A DNA stretch of 64,000 nucleotides from Enchytraeus crypticus (Eukaryota; Annelida; Clitellata; Enchytraeida; Enchytraeidae): the NCBI GenBank assembly GCA_905160935.1, contig CAJHZI010000505.1, positions 993,501 to 1,057,500 of the forward strand. The letters run 5' to 3'. Positions 36,861-49,215 of the stretch are shown one piece after another (the stretch's first letter is position 1; the number at the start of each line of letters is the position of its first letter). A program made the position numbers and the translations under genes. The notes under the pieces were generated by a model, which was not told the origin of the DNA, did not search any database, and saw only the letters and a list, made by a program, of their open reading frames with translations.

Positions 36861-37837
36861 TCATGCTGAGTGCACTGCATCTGGACAAAGTTTACTGCTC
36901 CTAGAGTGGTAATCCGCCGTTTTCAGTTAATAACTTACAAAATTGTTACTCAAAATGAGTAATTACCTGTCAGTACCTATAATACCCCGATCAGATATTT
37001 GACAATTGAATACAATCAGTCATAGCTTTTGCTAATATAAATCATTTCGAAGAGATTTATGAAAGTTAATATTGCAGTTTTATACTCTTACAGCTTAATA
37101 CTCTAATCGCTGGGAGAGGCGTATTAATGATTAAAACAAGAGATGATGATTTGAGCATTAAACCTCTTCCATGTGCGTCACGTGGGCTAGCTGGACATCA
37201 ATGAGTTGATATTAGCCGGAAGTAAGATTTCATTGAAAACTATGACAATTCAAGTCAGAATCCTGTTTTTTGCCTATTTTCCTATAAATTTTTAAGTTTC
37301 TTTTAATGACGAAATCCTCCAGACATTTGCCAAAGAAGAGTTAACTATTCAGCAGCTTTTCTTATTTGATGTAATCATAAGTTGTCTTCTTGATTATATT
37401 CAATAAAAGGTTTAAAAGCTTTGAAGCTTCCTAAGCTGTTCCTAAAACGACAAAATTAACATGATTTTTGCTATTCAGTAATTGATCCAAGCATGAATTC
37501 TACCTTTTGCACTAATTGATCGTTGAAACATTAGACATGATCGCTAAAAGATTGTGGCTCATGACTACTAGGTCACTTTACTCGGAGTGGTGCGCTTAGT
37601 TACACTGTATTATTTGATAGGGAGAGAGTTTTTGAGTTCACTCTATATTGATTGGTTATTAAAATCTTCTTTCCTCGGCAATTTTTCAGAGCAAAAATAA
37701 AAAATAAGAACATATACGTTTATAATTAACAAAACATCTGAATAAAATATGTTTCGTTTCTTTGAAACAGACTATTTCAATAAATGTATAACTATTTGGA
37801 TTAAGAAATAACGCAGATTGGAAAAATACAATAAACA

Positions 37838-38035
37838 TCTATCCCTTTTAATACCACATGTTAAATCCGTTAGGTAATTTATTCCGTTTCTCGTGTTAGC
37901 GGTCCTGTGAATGTCCGAAATTATATTTTCAGATCAGCGCGACCGTGATTCGAGCTCACGTGAGTTAAATTCACCTCAGAATCGGTCATTTAAAACGTCA
38001 TGACGTTATCTACATCTCTAACCACTACGCTTTTG
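37838..38035 (-). mobile_element. Family-C repeat (tRNA-like SINE)
   Basis: Clear partner of 12605-12815: ATACCACATGTTAAATCCGTTAGG, GAATGTCCGAAATTATATTTTC, GTGATTCGAGCTCACG and TCGGTCATTTAAAACG. Confidence 0.65.
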
Positions 38036-38627
38036 AGAAATCCAATAGTTCTAATTAAATAAATAGTTGTAAAATTTAAAAGATTCAAAATTCTGCAAGA
38101 CTGTGCTTTAGCAAAATTAGTCTCGTTTGAGTAGCAGCCTTGCATGACGAAGACAAAAGCTATAATTCAACTTCGTAGCTTCTTTTGAAGCACGCCTTGC
38201 TTCAAATATGAGGATATATCCTACAGTGTACAAATATTATCGCTGATGGAGACTGCGAGTTTTGAATTAGCTATCAATCATATTCCAGCGACAAGAATGG
38301 CAGTTGTTGAATGAGCGGACTCGGTTAAGAGGATTTCATCCCAGAACTTATCAACCATATTTAAATCCAAAACCGCAATATGACCAGCAGAAGTTTGGAC
38401 TGATTATATCCGGTGCTGGACAGCTGCTAACAGTATCTATAATTAAATTTGATGAATGAGTGCCAAGTTTCCAAACAAGAGATTCTTTATGAAAAGTCGT
38501 TGTAAGATTTAATTTAATAGAGTCAGCTAAAGTTATACATCTCAAAAAGGGCATTACTTTGCATAATTTTTTTATTTATTTTATCACTACATTTTTCTAA
38601 TGTCAACATATTAAAGATTCATCAATC

Positions 38628-38890
38628 ATCATCATTATCCTCTCTTGAATCCCAGTTTAACTAGGGTCGGGATACGAATAGACTGCCTTAAATCACCTCT
38701 GTCCTATATCATATCATCCATCAGTAAATTCCCTATTTGAGACTTTTCCATGCGTTTAAATTTTTATAGCAATTTCTGAAGCCTAGGTCCTCACCAACCG
38801 AATGCCCTTTCTGACGTTGGTGTGGATCTTAGTGCTATAGTTGCCTTCTACGACACGTGCAGTCACCGGTTGGTCAGTTCTTCAAACAAC
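38628..38890. repeat. Family-D dispersed repeat
   Basis: CAGTTTAACTAGGGTCGGGATAC through CGAATGCCCTTTCTGACGTTGG and CTACGACACGTGCAGTCACC, closely matching 22385-22600. Confidence 0.72.
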
Positions 38891-39357
38891 CCGGACACAA
38901 CAGGAGGATAAAGGTTAAACATACATTATAATAAAATTTCACTAATGGCTATAGCGGTCATGTTACTATTAAATATGTTCATCGTTATGCAGTTTAGAGT
39001 TTTAGTTTTTATCTATTCATTAAATTTCTGAGAACTCGAAATTTCTAGTCATCGAGGTTTACATCAGGTACTTTGAACGGATCATACCGTTGTTCCATGA
39101 ATACGGGTGCGTGAAGACAGTGATTAGAAATATGTACCTTGAATGAACCACTTGGTAAGAGCAGTAGAGAGAGAGAGAGAGAGATTGAGTGAGAGAGAAA
39201 GAGAGAGAGGGGATGTCATATTATAGGAGAAGATGGAATACCTCAGGATTGTAAATGGCCTGGCGCCTTCCTCTGCGCGGCAGTTCCATATCATCAGTCA
39301 GCGCAAAGCGACAGAATATATCAACAGGGTCCGTTATGAAGCAGCCCTCCAGAGTCT

Positions 39358-39440
39358 GGAATCAATCAATCAATCAATCAATCAGCCAGTCAGTCAGTAA
39401 ATCTGTCAATCAATATATCAATAAATCAATCAATCAATTA
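39358..39440. repeat. AATC tetranucleotide array
   Basis: Perfect AATCAATCAATCAATCAATC then CAGTCAGTC and AATCAATCAATTAATG. Confidence 0.9.
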
Positions 39441-39664
39441 ATGAAATAACCAAAAACAATAATATGATTGGCTTTTGATGGTAATCTAACTCATTTAACG
39501 TAGTTGTTCCCTTGAAAAGATAACGTTAATGATACACAAATTATAGAGCTGTAATTAAATATGAATCATGACGCTCAGCGCTACTTCAGACAGAGAGATG
39601 TGGCTCTATATAATTATTCTACTACATTTAATGCAATGAGTCAATTCAGTAAAAGCTTAAGCTA

Positions 39665-39790
39665 AAAAGCTAAGGTTAACGTCAGTTTCCTCAGTCGAAA
39701 GCGATATCAGTGACGGGCGAGCCCAGGATTCGAACCAGCCTACTGATTCGCGGTTGAATATCTTACCTTCGTCGCCACTGGCTCCAGTCA
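39665..39790 (-). mobile_element. Family-A SINE
   Basis: TAAGGTTAACGTCAGTTTCC, AGCGATATCAGTGACGGGCG, AGGATTCGAACC (B box on minus) and GTCGCCACTGGCTCCAGTC with a partial snap-back end. Confidence 0.72.
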
Positions 39791-40312
39791 GATACCAATA
39801 GAAAATACCAATCGCTTTTATATTTATCCATATTTATCAATATTCTCGAAGGAATTCGACTGTGGACCAAGTCAGGCAATCTTTAGTCGCTGCCAGAATA
39901 GAGCTCATGCGACTACCAAGGTTTAAAAACTACCAAATGTGGCGAAACTGAGTTGATAAATGTATGTTGTGCTACGATACCCGAAATAGCGAGATCGTAA
40001 TTACGTAAACGCTCACAATTTAAAAGAATTGACTGTAGAAACGATCGAGAGTGAAGGAAAACTGTGATCAATCTCTTCCACAGCCTCTCCTCGTACCCTG
40101 CTGGATGACCAGTTAACCAATGGCGAGCACGTGTCGATGAAGGGATGCCCCTGCCCTGTGACCGTCTTCGATTTTAATAAAAACATTCTACTTTATGGTG
40201 CATTTTGATAATAACAATAAGTTTAGTACGAGGTAAGTTTTGAGATGTTTAATATATCTAACTTTCAGTCCAAATCCTACTTTAGAATCAATCAATCAAT
40301 CTATATATCAAT

Positions 40313-40339
40313 TTTGTGATCCTACGACAGGATCACAAA
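40313..40339. other. 11-bp perfect hairpin
   Basis: TTTGTGATCCT, a 5-base loop, then AGGATCACAAA, isolated in an intron. No T-run or other sign of a defined function. Confidence 0.7.
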
Positions 40340-41209
40340 TATTTTCTTATTGACCTCAAATAATATTTGTAGTTTTTCATCGTCAATGTTGTAGCCTCTA
40401 GAGGTTTTCTGATATCATTGTATTCCCCAGTAGGATAAGGCCTGCATTTATAAATTGTGTAACAGATGGTTCTTGCAAAAATACTTCCAATACTTTAACT
40501 AACAAATTTATCACACCCATTTGACTAGGGTTATGAAATATTTGTAAGCACTTAGCTATTAGAAGATTGAATATTGCTTAGAATTAAACGTGCAAGATGT
40601 TAAGCCGCTTTTGCAACCAAATAAATATGCAGTGTCATTTTATAAGGGCTTAGTTCGGTGGAAATATCAGTAATATTAACAATTAAGTCTGGACATTTAA
40701 ATTTAATTTAGAAACTGCTAAACTTTGATGCGTTGTTTAATTTATTCCAACGAAATGTGGTTATAAAAATTTAAGCAATACATGATAATAAGAAAGCAAA
40801 ACTAAAATTAAGTAAATATATTAGAGCATACATAATGTATGCGTGTGTATGTAAGTATACATTCTATATTGGTAGCACATTTTGCTATTCACTTTTTGGC
40901 ATTTCACAATATTGACATTTTGCATGCTACCTATTCACTTGATTGCTTTGTAATTTTGTCTTTTGTACTTGTCTACCATTGAATTGGTGAAATAAATAAA
41001 TAAATAATTGCTAATATATAAATGTAATTATAATATGTTGATTTTAATATCTGATCAGCTCTGCCAGGAATTGAACCCATGACCTCAGGAACAGCCAATA
41101 AAAATGTCGTTACCGTACGCGACTCTCAATGAATATTTTGTCATTTAATGGTATATTCTTAAATATAGGCCTACTATTATACAATACATTATACTCTCAA
41201 ATATATCGG

Positions 41210-41335
41210 TATATCAAAAGGAATGTTAGATGACTTAAAGATCCACTCGTTTGCGGACATTAAGAGGAAATCATAAGAGAGAGTTGAGTGGAGGCGTCAT
41301 ATACCATGGACCTGTCAGTAGGCAGTGTACTGAAA
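41210..41335 (+). repeat. Family-B repeat
   Basis: TATCAAAAGGAATGTTAGATG, AAAGATCCACTCGTTTGCGG and CCATGGACCTGTCAGTAGGC. Confidence 0.65.
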
Positions 41336-42124
41336 TTATAAAATATACCCATGTTTGTCCAGGTTACTAAGCAATAGACCATCGTTGGACTGCACGTATC
41401 ATTGCAGGTTACAAAGTACTAAGATACAAAACAAAGTCAGACCGGGCATTCTGTTAGAGAGCGCCTAGGTTCCAGAACTTGCTACGAAATGTTCTAATCC
41501 TGACCCTTCTTAAACTGAAATTTAAGGGAAAATGAAGCTGATGATTATCATTACAAATATATCCAATGTCGAATATAAAATATTTCTTAAATATAGCAAA
41601 ATATATAGTCTATTATTATTATATCCCGTAACAAACTTACATTGCGTAGTTTAAATTTAATCTATGGATTTATTTTTATTAATTATTACAATTTATTCAG
41701 ATGAAAAAAGTTCGAAATTTATAATCAATAAGCATGAGAAGTAAAGCTAGAATTACGTAAATAAACTGTAAAATTGTGTACTATGTATTTTTTCATAATC
41801 TACTATAAATAGATAACGTAACGTGTCATATACTGTGACGAAACGAAAGCTTCTTCAAAACAAGCGTTTAGAAGGCGTACAATCCAGCCGGCCTATATTT
41901 CAACTGATGAATCCCTCGCTCGAAGTATAAAGATCGTAAAGCTGTACGCTATCAGCCACGGTGCATGCTTGAAATATCTTCGTTAAAGTGCCGTGTTGTT
42001 ATGGAACACCCCTGAATGAACATGAAACGTGAACTGAGAGGTCCCATTATAATAAATCACACGAAACTACGACGTGTTGAGTCCTGAATAGGATCGCTCG
42101 ATGGGATTACCTCTAATAATTGCG

Positions 42125-42350
42125 TGATCAACTTCGTGAACAGCCAGTCAACAAAAATAACAGTAATTAGAATGGTAGCGCCATCTGTGATTTTAATAAA
42201 AATAACAGCAATTGGAAACATTGTGCTATGTAAGATTTCAGTAAGAATAACAGTCATTAGAATCACTGTGTCATCTATGACTTCAATAAGAACAACAGTC
42301 ATTAAAATCATTGTGTCATCAATGATTTCAAAGCGTATTGCTGAACATTA
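42125..42350. repeat. About 45-bp tandem repeat
   Basis: Units containing AATAACAGTCATTAGAATCA and GTGTCATCTATGATTTCAA, about five copies with drift. Confidence 0.8.
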
Positions 42351-42734
42351 TCTAATCCGAAGAACGATTATAAATTAACTTGTGAAAACATTAGTACCAC
42401 AAACTGTCCAAAGAACGATACTGAAAATTTAGAAATAAGCAGAAAATAGAAACGACAAAACTTGTAAAACCGCACTTCTGCTGGAACTTGCAACCTAGCA
42501 AACTTTATTGATCTAAAAATTACAGATTCCTAATCTTCCTTCAACTGCGTGTCAGACTTTAGATATCGGTAGTCGTTGTTTAAATCCTGCTGGAAAAGGT
42601 GTGGGATTGTCAGCAGTAATCCTCTACTCTCGTCAATTCACTTCGAATCATAATGATTTCTTTTTCTCTATTCACATCTAACTCAGTGCAGCAACCCTTC
42701 CGCAAGTCCGCAGTAGCCGATGTCACTCTTGTGC

Positions 42735-43345
42735 AGGTCTATGGACTGTTACTATGTTACACAGGCCTATGGACTGTGTTTACTATGTTAAACTAGACAG
42801 GCCTATGGACTATGTTACAATGTTACTCAGACCTATGGACTATGTTAAAATGTTACATAAGCCTATGGACTATATTACAATGTTACACAGGCCTATGGAT
42901 TATGTTACAATGTTACACAGGCCTATGGACTATGTTACAATGTTACACAGGCCTATGAACTATGTTACAATGTTACTCAGACCTATGGACTATGTTACAA
43001 TGTTACACAAACCTATGGACTATGTTACTGTGTTACACAAACCCATGGATTATGTTACTATGTTACACAAACCTATGGATTATGTTACTATGTTACACAA
43101 ACCTATGAATTATGTTACTATGTTACACAGGCCTATGGACTATGGCACTACGTTACACAGGCCTAGGGAGACCTTTGGACTATGGTACTATGTTACACAG
43201 GCCTAGGGAGACCTTTGGACTATGGTACTATGTTACACAGGCCTATGAAGACCTTTGGACTATGGTACTACGTTACACAGGCCTAGGGAGACCAATGGGC
43301 ATGTCCCTACGTTAAACAGGCCTAATGACTATGTTACACAGATCT
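42735..43345. repeat. 30-bp minisatellite with a 40-bp higher-order variant
   Basis: Unit GCCTATGGACTATGTTACAA then TGTTACACAG, about 15 copies. From about 43130 a longer unit adds GGGAGACCTTTGGACTATGG. A 150-codon repetitive frame (42754-43206) follows from the 10-codon period and has no start-codon context or family match. Confidence 0.92.
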
Positions 43346-43529
43346 ATGGACGGGATTGTGAAAGGCCCTCCACCTACGTCAAAAATTGCAGCAATACGAA
43401 ATGTATGCTAATTTAATTATTTCTGTAGGTATTTTATAATAATAGATATATTTTATAACATTAATTATATTACAGTATTAGTAGGCCTAATAGTTAGAAA
43501 AGAACTGAGCATAACAATAGTAACATTAT

Positions 43530-43535
43530 AATATA

Positions 43536-43608
<73 letters not shown>

Positions 43609-43610
43609 TA
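43530..43610. repeat. TA microsatellite
   Basis: About 38 TA units with one CA interruption. Confidence 0.95.
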
Positions 43611-43789
43611 ACGTTATACACTAAGTAAAATAAAGTAATATCAAATAAATTGCAATACCTGTGTTACATAATATAATTACGTAAACGCTTACAAAAAGGA
43701 TTAGTAATTTTACTTTGCCCTTACTTTCTGAAAAAATCTATTATGACGAAACAGTTGCGCGCTTATAAGCTTCTAACTTTCTGTAGCTT

Positions 43790-43910
43790 ATCTCTCTCTT
43801 CTCTCTTACTCAATCTCCTTTTTTCTCTCACTCTCATTTTCTGTCTAACTCTCTCTCTCTCTCTCTCTCGTTCTCTATCTCACTCTCTCTCTCTCACCCA
43901 CTCACTTTTC
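43790..43910. repeat. CT-rich microsatellite
   Basis: CTCTCTCT runs with interruptions; source of the serine/leucine frame at 43743-44039. Confidence 0.9.
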
Positions 43911-44879
43911 CTTTCTCGACCTTCCTTTCTCAATCCTTCTTTGATAAATCCTGAAATCTTTTTTAAAAAATCTACTTCTCATATCGTTTCTTTCTTTTAC
44001 CACTTCGCTATTATTAAAGTATCTCGTATAATATTTTAGTTTTCCCATTATCGATACGAAATATCTGAATGTGATTGTAGTGCTTATTATAGTATTGGCC
44101 ATAATATGATTTCATGTTTCCGACAAACAATAATTTTTCTAAATAATAGGCTGCTATCAACAATGAAAATTGTGCCTAGTAAGAAAATTTTAGTGCTTCT
44201 TTGTCAGTAAGCTTGAAACAATAATAATAAATTTAACAAATTGATAGAAGGCATTTTTATACAAGATGAAATTTCAAAAATGTTGTAGAGTAAGTTTCCT
44301 ATTTTGTTTTGTAACTAAAAATATATCAACCGTGCCGAATTGAAATCTACAGTAGGGCCTATCTGAGATATCGATTTTAAACGCGTCGGCCGAAGTGTCA
44401 ATATTCATTATCTGTCGCAACATTCACTGAAAGATGTCGGAATGATTCACTGTTGTTTGTCTTCATTCTTCAAATCGCACAAAATCCTGCTTCGCAAAAT
44501 CCAGACTTCTGTATTAGCTTATATCAAAGATCCACACCTGAATTTAATACACGGAATTCCAAGATGTACTCTGCATAACGAATATCATTTTGGAATGCTT
44601 GCAGCCAAAACTAGAAAATAATGTGGGCAAACGTACAGCAGCAAATTGTAAATTACTTTCAGTAATTTATCATTGCTTGCAATTACATGTATTTTAAACA
44701 ATCAACATAGTAATAGAGTGAAGGCTTTACACGTTTGAATCATTCATAAAATCCACAATGCTCTTATGGAAAGGTACGCAGAATTAATTAACACAGAGAT
44801 TTCCAGCATACATGGCATTACGAGCAACAACAACAGCAATTAAAATGTAAGTAAAAGCGCATTATGCAGAAATGATAAC

Positions 44880-44950
44880 TGCGTTGATATCTAATGCTTT
44901 TAATGCCACGTGTTTAAACCGTTAGGAAACCTCACTATAACGTTATTTCC
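44880..44950 (-). mobile_element. Family-C repeat fragment
   Basis: TTGATATCTAATGCTTTTAATGCCACGTGTTTAAACCGTTAGG matches the family head only. Confidence 0.5.
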
Positions 44951-45175
44951 CCGTGTTGTACTTGGCTGTGGTGGCTGTGGTTGGACCACTGCAGAATAGG
45001 GCAACCGCACACAATCTGCCGCGTGTACGTAAGAGGCGACTAAAGGCAGGAGCTGAGGATGGCAAGAGGGGACCCAACTCACGATGAAATATTTTCCCCC
45101 AGGATTAAATGGTAATTAATCCACCTGAGGATGGCAACGGGAAACCACCTCAGAAGCCATATTTTGCACAAGTTA
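44945..45175. mobile_element. GC-richer transposon remnant
   Basis: Contains CGCGTGTACGTAAGAGGCGACTAA and two copies of the motif GAGGATGGCAA, with ACGGGAAACCACCTCAGAAGCC. These phrases resemble non-coding ends of LINEs as I remember them. The family was not identified. Confidence 0.4.
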
Positions 45176-45300
45176 TAGGCTACATAAGGTATGGATATGG
45201 CATAGACTCTGTAAAGGGATTAACTTGTTGATCTAAGGAGTGCTCTTATGGAGCGAGAAAAGAGGCTTTGAGTATGAATATGTACGTTGAACCTGCCGCA
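45175..45300 (+). repeat. Family-E dispersed repeat
   Basis: CATAAGGTATGGATATGGCATAGA, GTAAAGGGATTAACTTGTTG, GTGCTCTTATGGAGCG and TTGAACCTGCCGC, shared with 49085-49215 and, reversed, 60640-60790. Confidence 0.55.
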
Positions 45301-45344
45301 CTGAAGAAGAAGAAAATGATGTTAATATGGTCAAAGACAAAAAA

Positions 45345-45465
45345 GACATACGTCTAGCACTATTGAATCAAATCCAAGACGACGTGCGAAAATCCAGAAA
45401 GGTCCAAAAACAGTTCATGCTCAAAAATTCAGAAAACCAGTCCAAAAGAATGGAAATACAGAAAT
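45345..45465 (+). mobile_element. LINE 3'-UTR fragment, same family as the 7.8-kb tail
   Basis: It shares the order GTCCAAAAAC ... AATTCAG ... CAGTCCAAA with bases 7860-7950 and lacks coding sequence. It is in the opposite orientation to the gene-strand LINE. Confidence 0.55.
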
Positions 45466-46974
45466 GGAGTTATAAACAGTGGATATATTAATTATTATAT
45501 GGAAATATATAATTATTACACTATTTATAATGACACAAAACTAGAACGTAGCAATTTTAATGAAATATATGTGTGGTTTTGAAAATATAATTGAAAAAAA
45601 TTAAGTTATTTGAAAACAATTTGCTCTTTTCTAGGCATTCCAAAAATCACTCGTTATTAAGGCTCAATTTGTAATATCCTTCAGTGCTTCTTTGCAAACA
45701 AAAATGTTATCAGAATTTTGTAAATATTTCTCAGAATGTCGCTCAATCTCATTCGGTTACCGAGAAGTTTAATTCCATTTGCTAAACGCAATAAGCACTT
45801 TCAAGTTTCAACTGACCGCCTATATGAATGCATGAATGAGTTGATTAATTAATGCATTAACTGATTTATTAACTGATAAGGTCTAATCGTGTTCTAGGGT
45901 TAAGGCCTAACCTTCACCCTAAGACCATCCTATCCGCCTGTGAAACTTCGTCGTAAAGTCTGGTGCCAGTCAAGTACAGCAAATGGAAATTTTCACCCGG
46001 GAGAGTTATTGGTGGTTTTCAAAGTATCTATTGTCATTCTAATGGCAATGGTTATATTCAAAATCATAGATACCAGTGGAATAAACGATTAAGCCTTTAT
46101 AACGAGGACCGAGAAATCGATGCAGTTAGAAATTAATACACTGCATCATATGCATCACATCAGGTTGAATCCAAGATTGGTTTCGTGACGTTAATCACAG
46201 TTAGCGACCTCTAGTTGCTTAGATAGTCTCAGGAATAACAGAACCGAATCATGACGTACTGTAAGCTCTTTGTGACAGGATGAGATGTCGCCTGGTTCTA
46301 AAGCGAAGAGCTTGCAAGTTCCATCTCAATGTGACTTGAATGAGACACATATGGCTTTATACAATTTAGGCGCACATTGAATACCAGTTGGGAAAGGAGT
46401 GTTAAAACGGAGTTCTAACATACAGGTATAAAACACTAAATCGATCGGCTGGCTGTGCACTGATCCCATCAATCAGTTAATAAATCTTCATCAGAACATT
46501 ATTTAAATGAAACTTCTGAAAGAATTATTACTAAAATTGGATCATTATTTTTTCATGCAATGATGATACTTTAATACCCTTAATCTGGAGTATTCTTGTT
46601 TAAGACTCAAAAGAGCATTGAACAACTGAACATTAAGTACATTATACAACTCAAGACAAGAAGCGTAGCATTTCAGTGACCGCAGCAGATATGAAAGGCT
46701 CACTTGTATTCTGCAGCTTGGGCAAGCATGATCACCATAAATCTACTATCTCCTTGATCATTCGATATTTAGTGTCTTCTAGATCTTTGGAACGTTTTCT
46801 GGATTTTAGAATTAGCGCCGTTTTGAAACTTCTTTTTGCTCAACGGCTAGAATTTCTCTCAATAACGCTCGATGTTGTCATGGACGACAGTATCACTCCA
46901 AATGTTGTTATGTTATGATATGATAATATCCGAAATAATTTCATCCAAGGTATCTTAGTCTTTAATTCGTATCC

Positions 46975-47110
46975 CTACTGGCTGGAGCCAGTGACGATGT
47001 CGGTAAGATATTCGACCTCGGGTCAATATGTGCGGGGTTCAAACCCTGGGCTCTCCCGTCATTGACATTGCTGTCGAGTGAGGAAACTGACGGTAACATT
47101 AGTTTTAACA
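46975..47110 (+). mobile_element. Family-A SINE
   Basis: ACTGGCTGGAGCCAGTGACG head with a short snap-back, GATGTCGGTAAGATATTCGAC, GGGGTTCAAACCCTGGGC and GAGTGAGGAAACTGACGGT. Confidence 0.75.
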
Positions 47111-47965
47111 GCTTTACTTAACTATAACTGCAACAATTCACAGGTCTACTGAAAGTTCAGTAGGTTGAATGAACTCTATAGATCCTCCTGGATGACTTTT
47201 ATACACAATTGTAATAAATGCGACTGGGCAGGAACTAAATAACCTTTTGCTCATTTCCGTTGTTTCTTCATTTCCAGAGACCGCATCTACAGCCTTGCAT
47301 TGAACGAAATGACTCGACAGGTGAATTATTTCACAATTGAGAGTTTAGACTGCGTCACTCTGATAATATAATTCCTTACACCAACCCCCAACCCAGCTTA
47401 GGATTTATTGCAGAGCTGTAGTAAAACCAGAAGTTGACCAAAACATACCCTGTGGAAATTGATTAAATTAATTCGTAATGCTTAATGATTAAAGTTTCAA
47501 ACAAATTGCAGATCGTTTCTTTGCTAGCTAATGTTAACCAATTTTAAATTATTTTTTGCAACTGTTAAGCAACTATTCTTACTCTCGCTATTCTTATCTT
47601 TATATTGTAGTGAAATAAACTTCAGCAGGCTAACTGCTATTTTATTTACACCAACTGAAGAATAATTATCATAATTACCATTAGCCACGAATTTCTAGAC
47701 TTTCGGCTGACAATATAATATAATAACTCTGTCGACATTCTTTCGCTCTTACAATAATTACTACAATTCACGTTCCGATAATCGGGTTATGTGGGAATTT
47801 GAGATTTCTGATGACTCTTCTTTCTTATTACGAGCGACTTCAAGAGTTATATTTTATCTTTCGCCGCGAAATCTTACAATGCGAAATCTGATGTAGATAA
47901 AACAAAATCTCATTTGACACAGAAAATATAGAATTCCTACAATGGCATTATCTACAGTTTGCGAT

Positions 47966-48797
47966 ATACACTGTTTTTTTATAACTGATACCCCAAATTG
48001 TTTTAACAATGAAGTCGTAAGAAGTTGACCGATGTTCTTGAAATTCACAACACTTGACCAGCAGCCAATTCTACAAAATATAGGGAAATTTCGTTTGAAT
48101 ATCTTTAATAATGTGAAAGTTATAGTTTCGCGAATATGAGTGGGGTCAGATAAGAAATTTTCAATACAGGATTACGGACGTGTTACATTTAGCGTAGATT
48201 ATCTCTATAAAAATACTAGCTGACACGCAATATAATATTTCTGCTAATGCTATTTTGACGAGCAATCATTTCTTTTCAAAACGACGTAAAATACGTGCTG
48301 ATATGTTCTTAATTGACAAAGTTATTGATCTTTTATGCATGCATTGCATGAAGAGAATAATCGAAGAAGAGGACGCTGCTGCAGTTGCTGCGGTGATAGC
48401 ACTTGTAGCCACACATGCAATGCATGCATAAAAAGTTAAATAACTTTGTCAATTAAGAACATATTAGCACGTATTTTACGTCGTTTTGAAAAGAAGTGAT
48501 TTCTCTTCAAAATAGCATTAGCTGAAATTTTGTGACGTGTTCGCTATTATTTTTATGAAGATAATTTTGCGCTGCATGTAACACGCCCGTAATCCTGTAC
48601 TGGAAATTTCTTATCTGACCCCACTCCTATTCACAAAACTATAACTTGAATGTTATTAAAGATATTCGAACGAAATTTCTCTGTGTTTGGTAGAATTTGC
48701 TGCTGGTCAAGTGCTGTTTATTTCAAGAACATCGGTCCACTTCTTACGACTTTATTGTTAAACAATTTGGGGTATCAGTTATAAAAAACACAGTGTA
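47966..48797. repeat. Large inverted repeat (two ~385-bp arms, 63-bp spacer)
   Basis: The left arm 47966-48350 and right arm 48414-48797 are reverse complements with scattered substitutions and small gaps. Shared blocks include GGGGTCAGATAAGAAATTT, AAAACGACGTAAAATACGTGC and TTAATTGACAAAGTTATT. The spacer 48351-48413 is GC-richer. It could be a foldback element or an inverted duplication; a transcript through it would form a long hairpin. No target-site duplication was identified. Confidence 0.85.
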
Positions 48798-49084
48798 GAA
48801 GGTTAATAAAGTGCAAAATCTTTGATAGGAGTTGTAGACGCATTTGCTGCCTTTGTGTGTATAGACATGTAGTACACTTATATACTTTTATATATTAGTA
48901 TACAAAAAGTTTCTGTCATATATTGTATGTAAGGAGCTGTATTGTATTAAGGATATACACTGTTAAGTAAATTAAGTATATACATTAAGTAAATAAATTA
49001 AATATAATAAATTAAGTATATACATAATAGATCTACATATATATATATACATGTATATATATACACAGTATATATCTATATGTA

Positions 49085-49215
49085 TCTCCCATGATTTGTA
49101 CGGGCCACTGTGTGAAGGGATCAGCTTGTTAATCGATTGAGGGCACTTTATGGAGCGTGCCAACACACTGTGATTAGGAATTTGTGCATCGGGAATACCG
49201 TTCTTTGGCAAAACA
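49085..49215 (+). repeat. Family-E dispersed repeat
   Basis: CTGTGTGAAGGGATCAGCTTG then GAGGGCACTTTATGGAGCG. Confidence 0.5.

Larger units (their letters stand above)
33561..47965. other. Intron sequence, no confident gene
   Basis: Part of the 18.6-kb intron between the exons at 31.8 and 50.4 kb. It holds repeats and minisatellites listed separately; the rest is AT-rich and shows no exon I can support. Confidence 0.6.

Noticed and set aside
42754..43206. 150-codon frame with LHRPMDYVTM repeats
   Set aside because: Follows from a 30-bp tandem repeat; no independent coding evidence.
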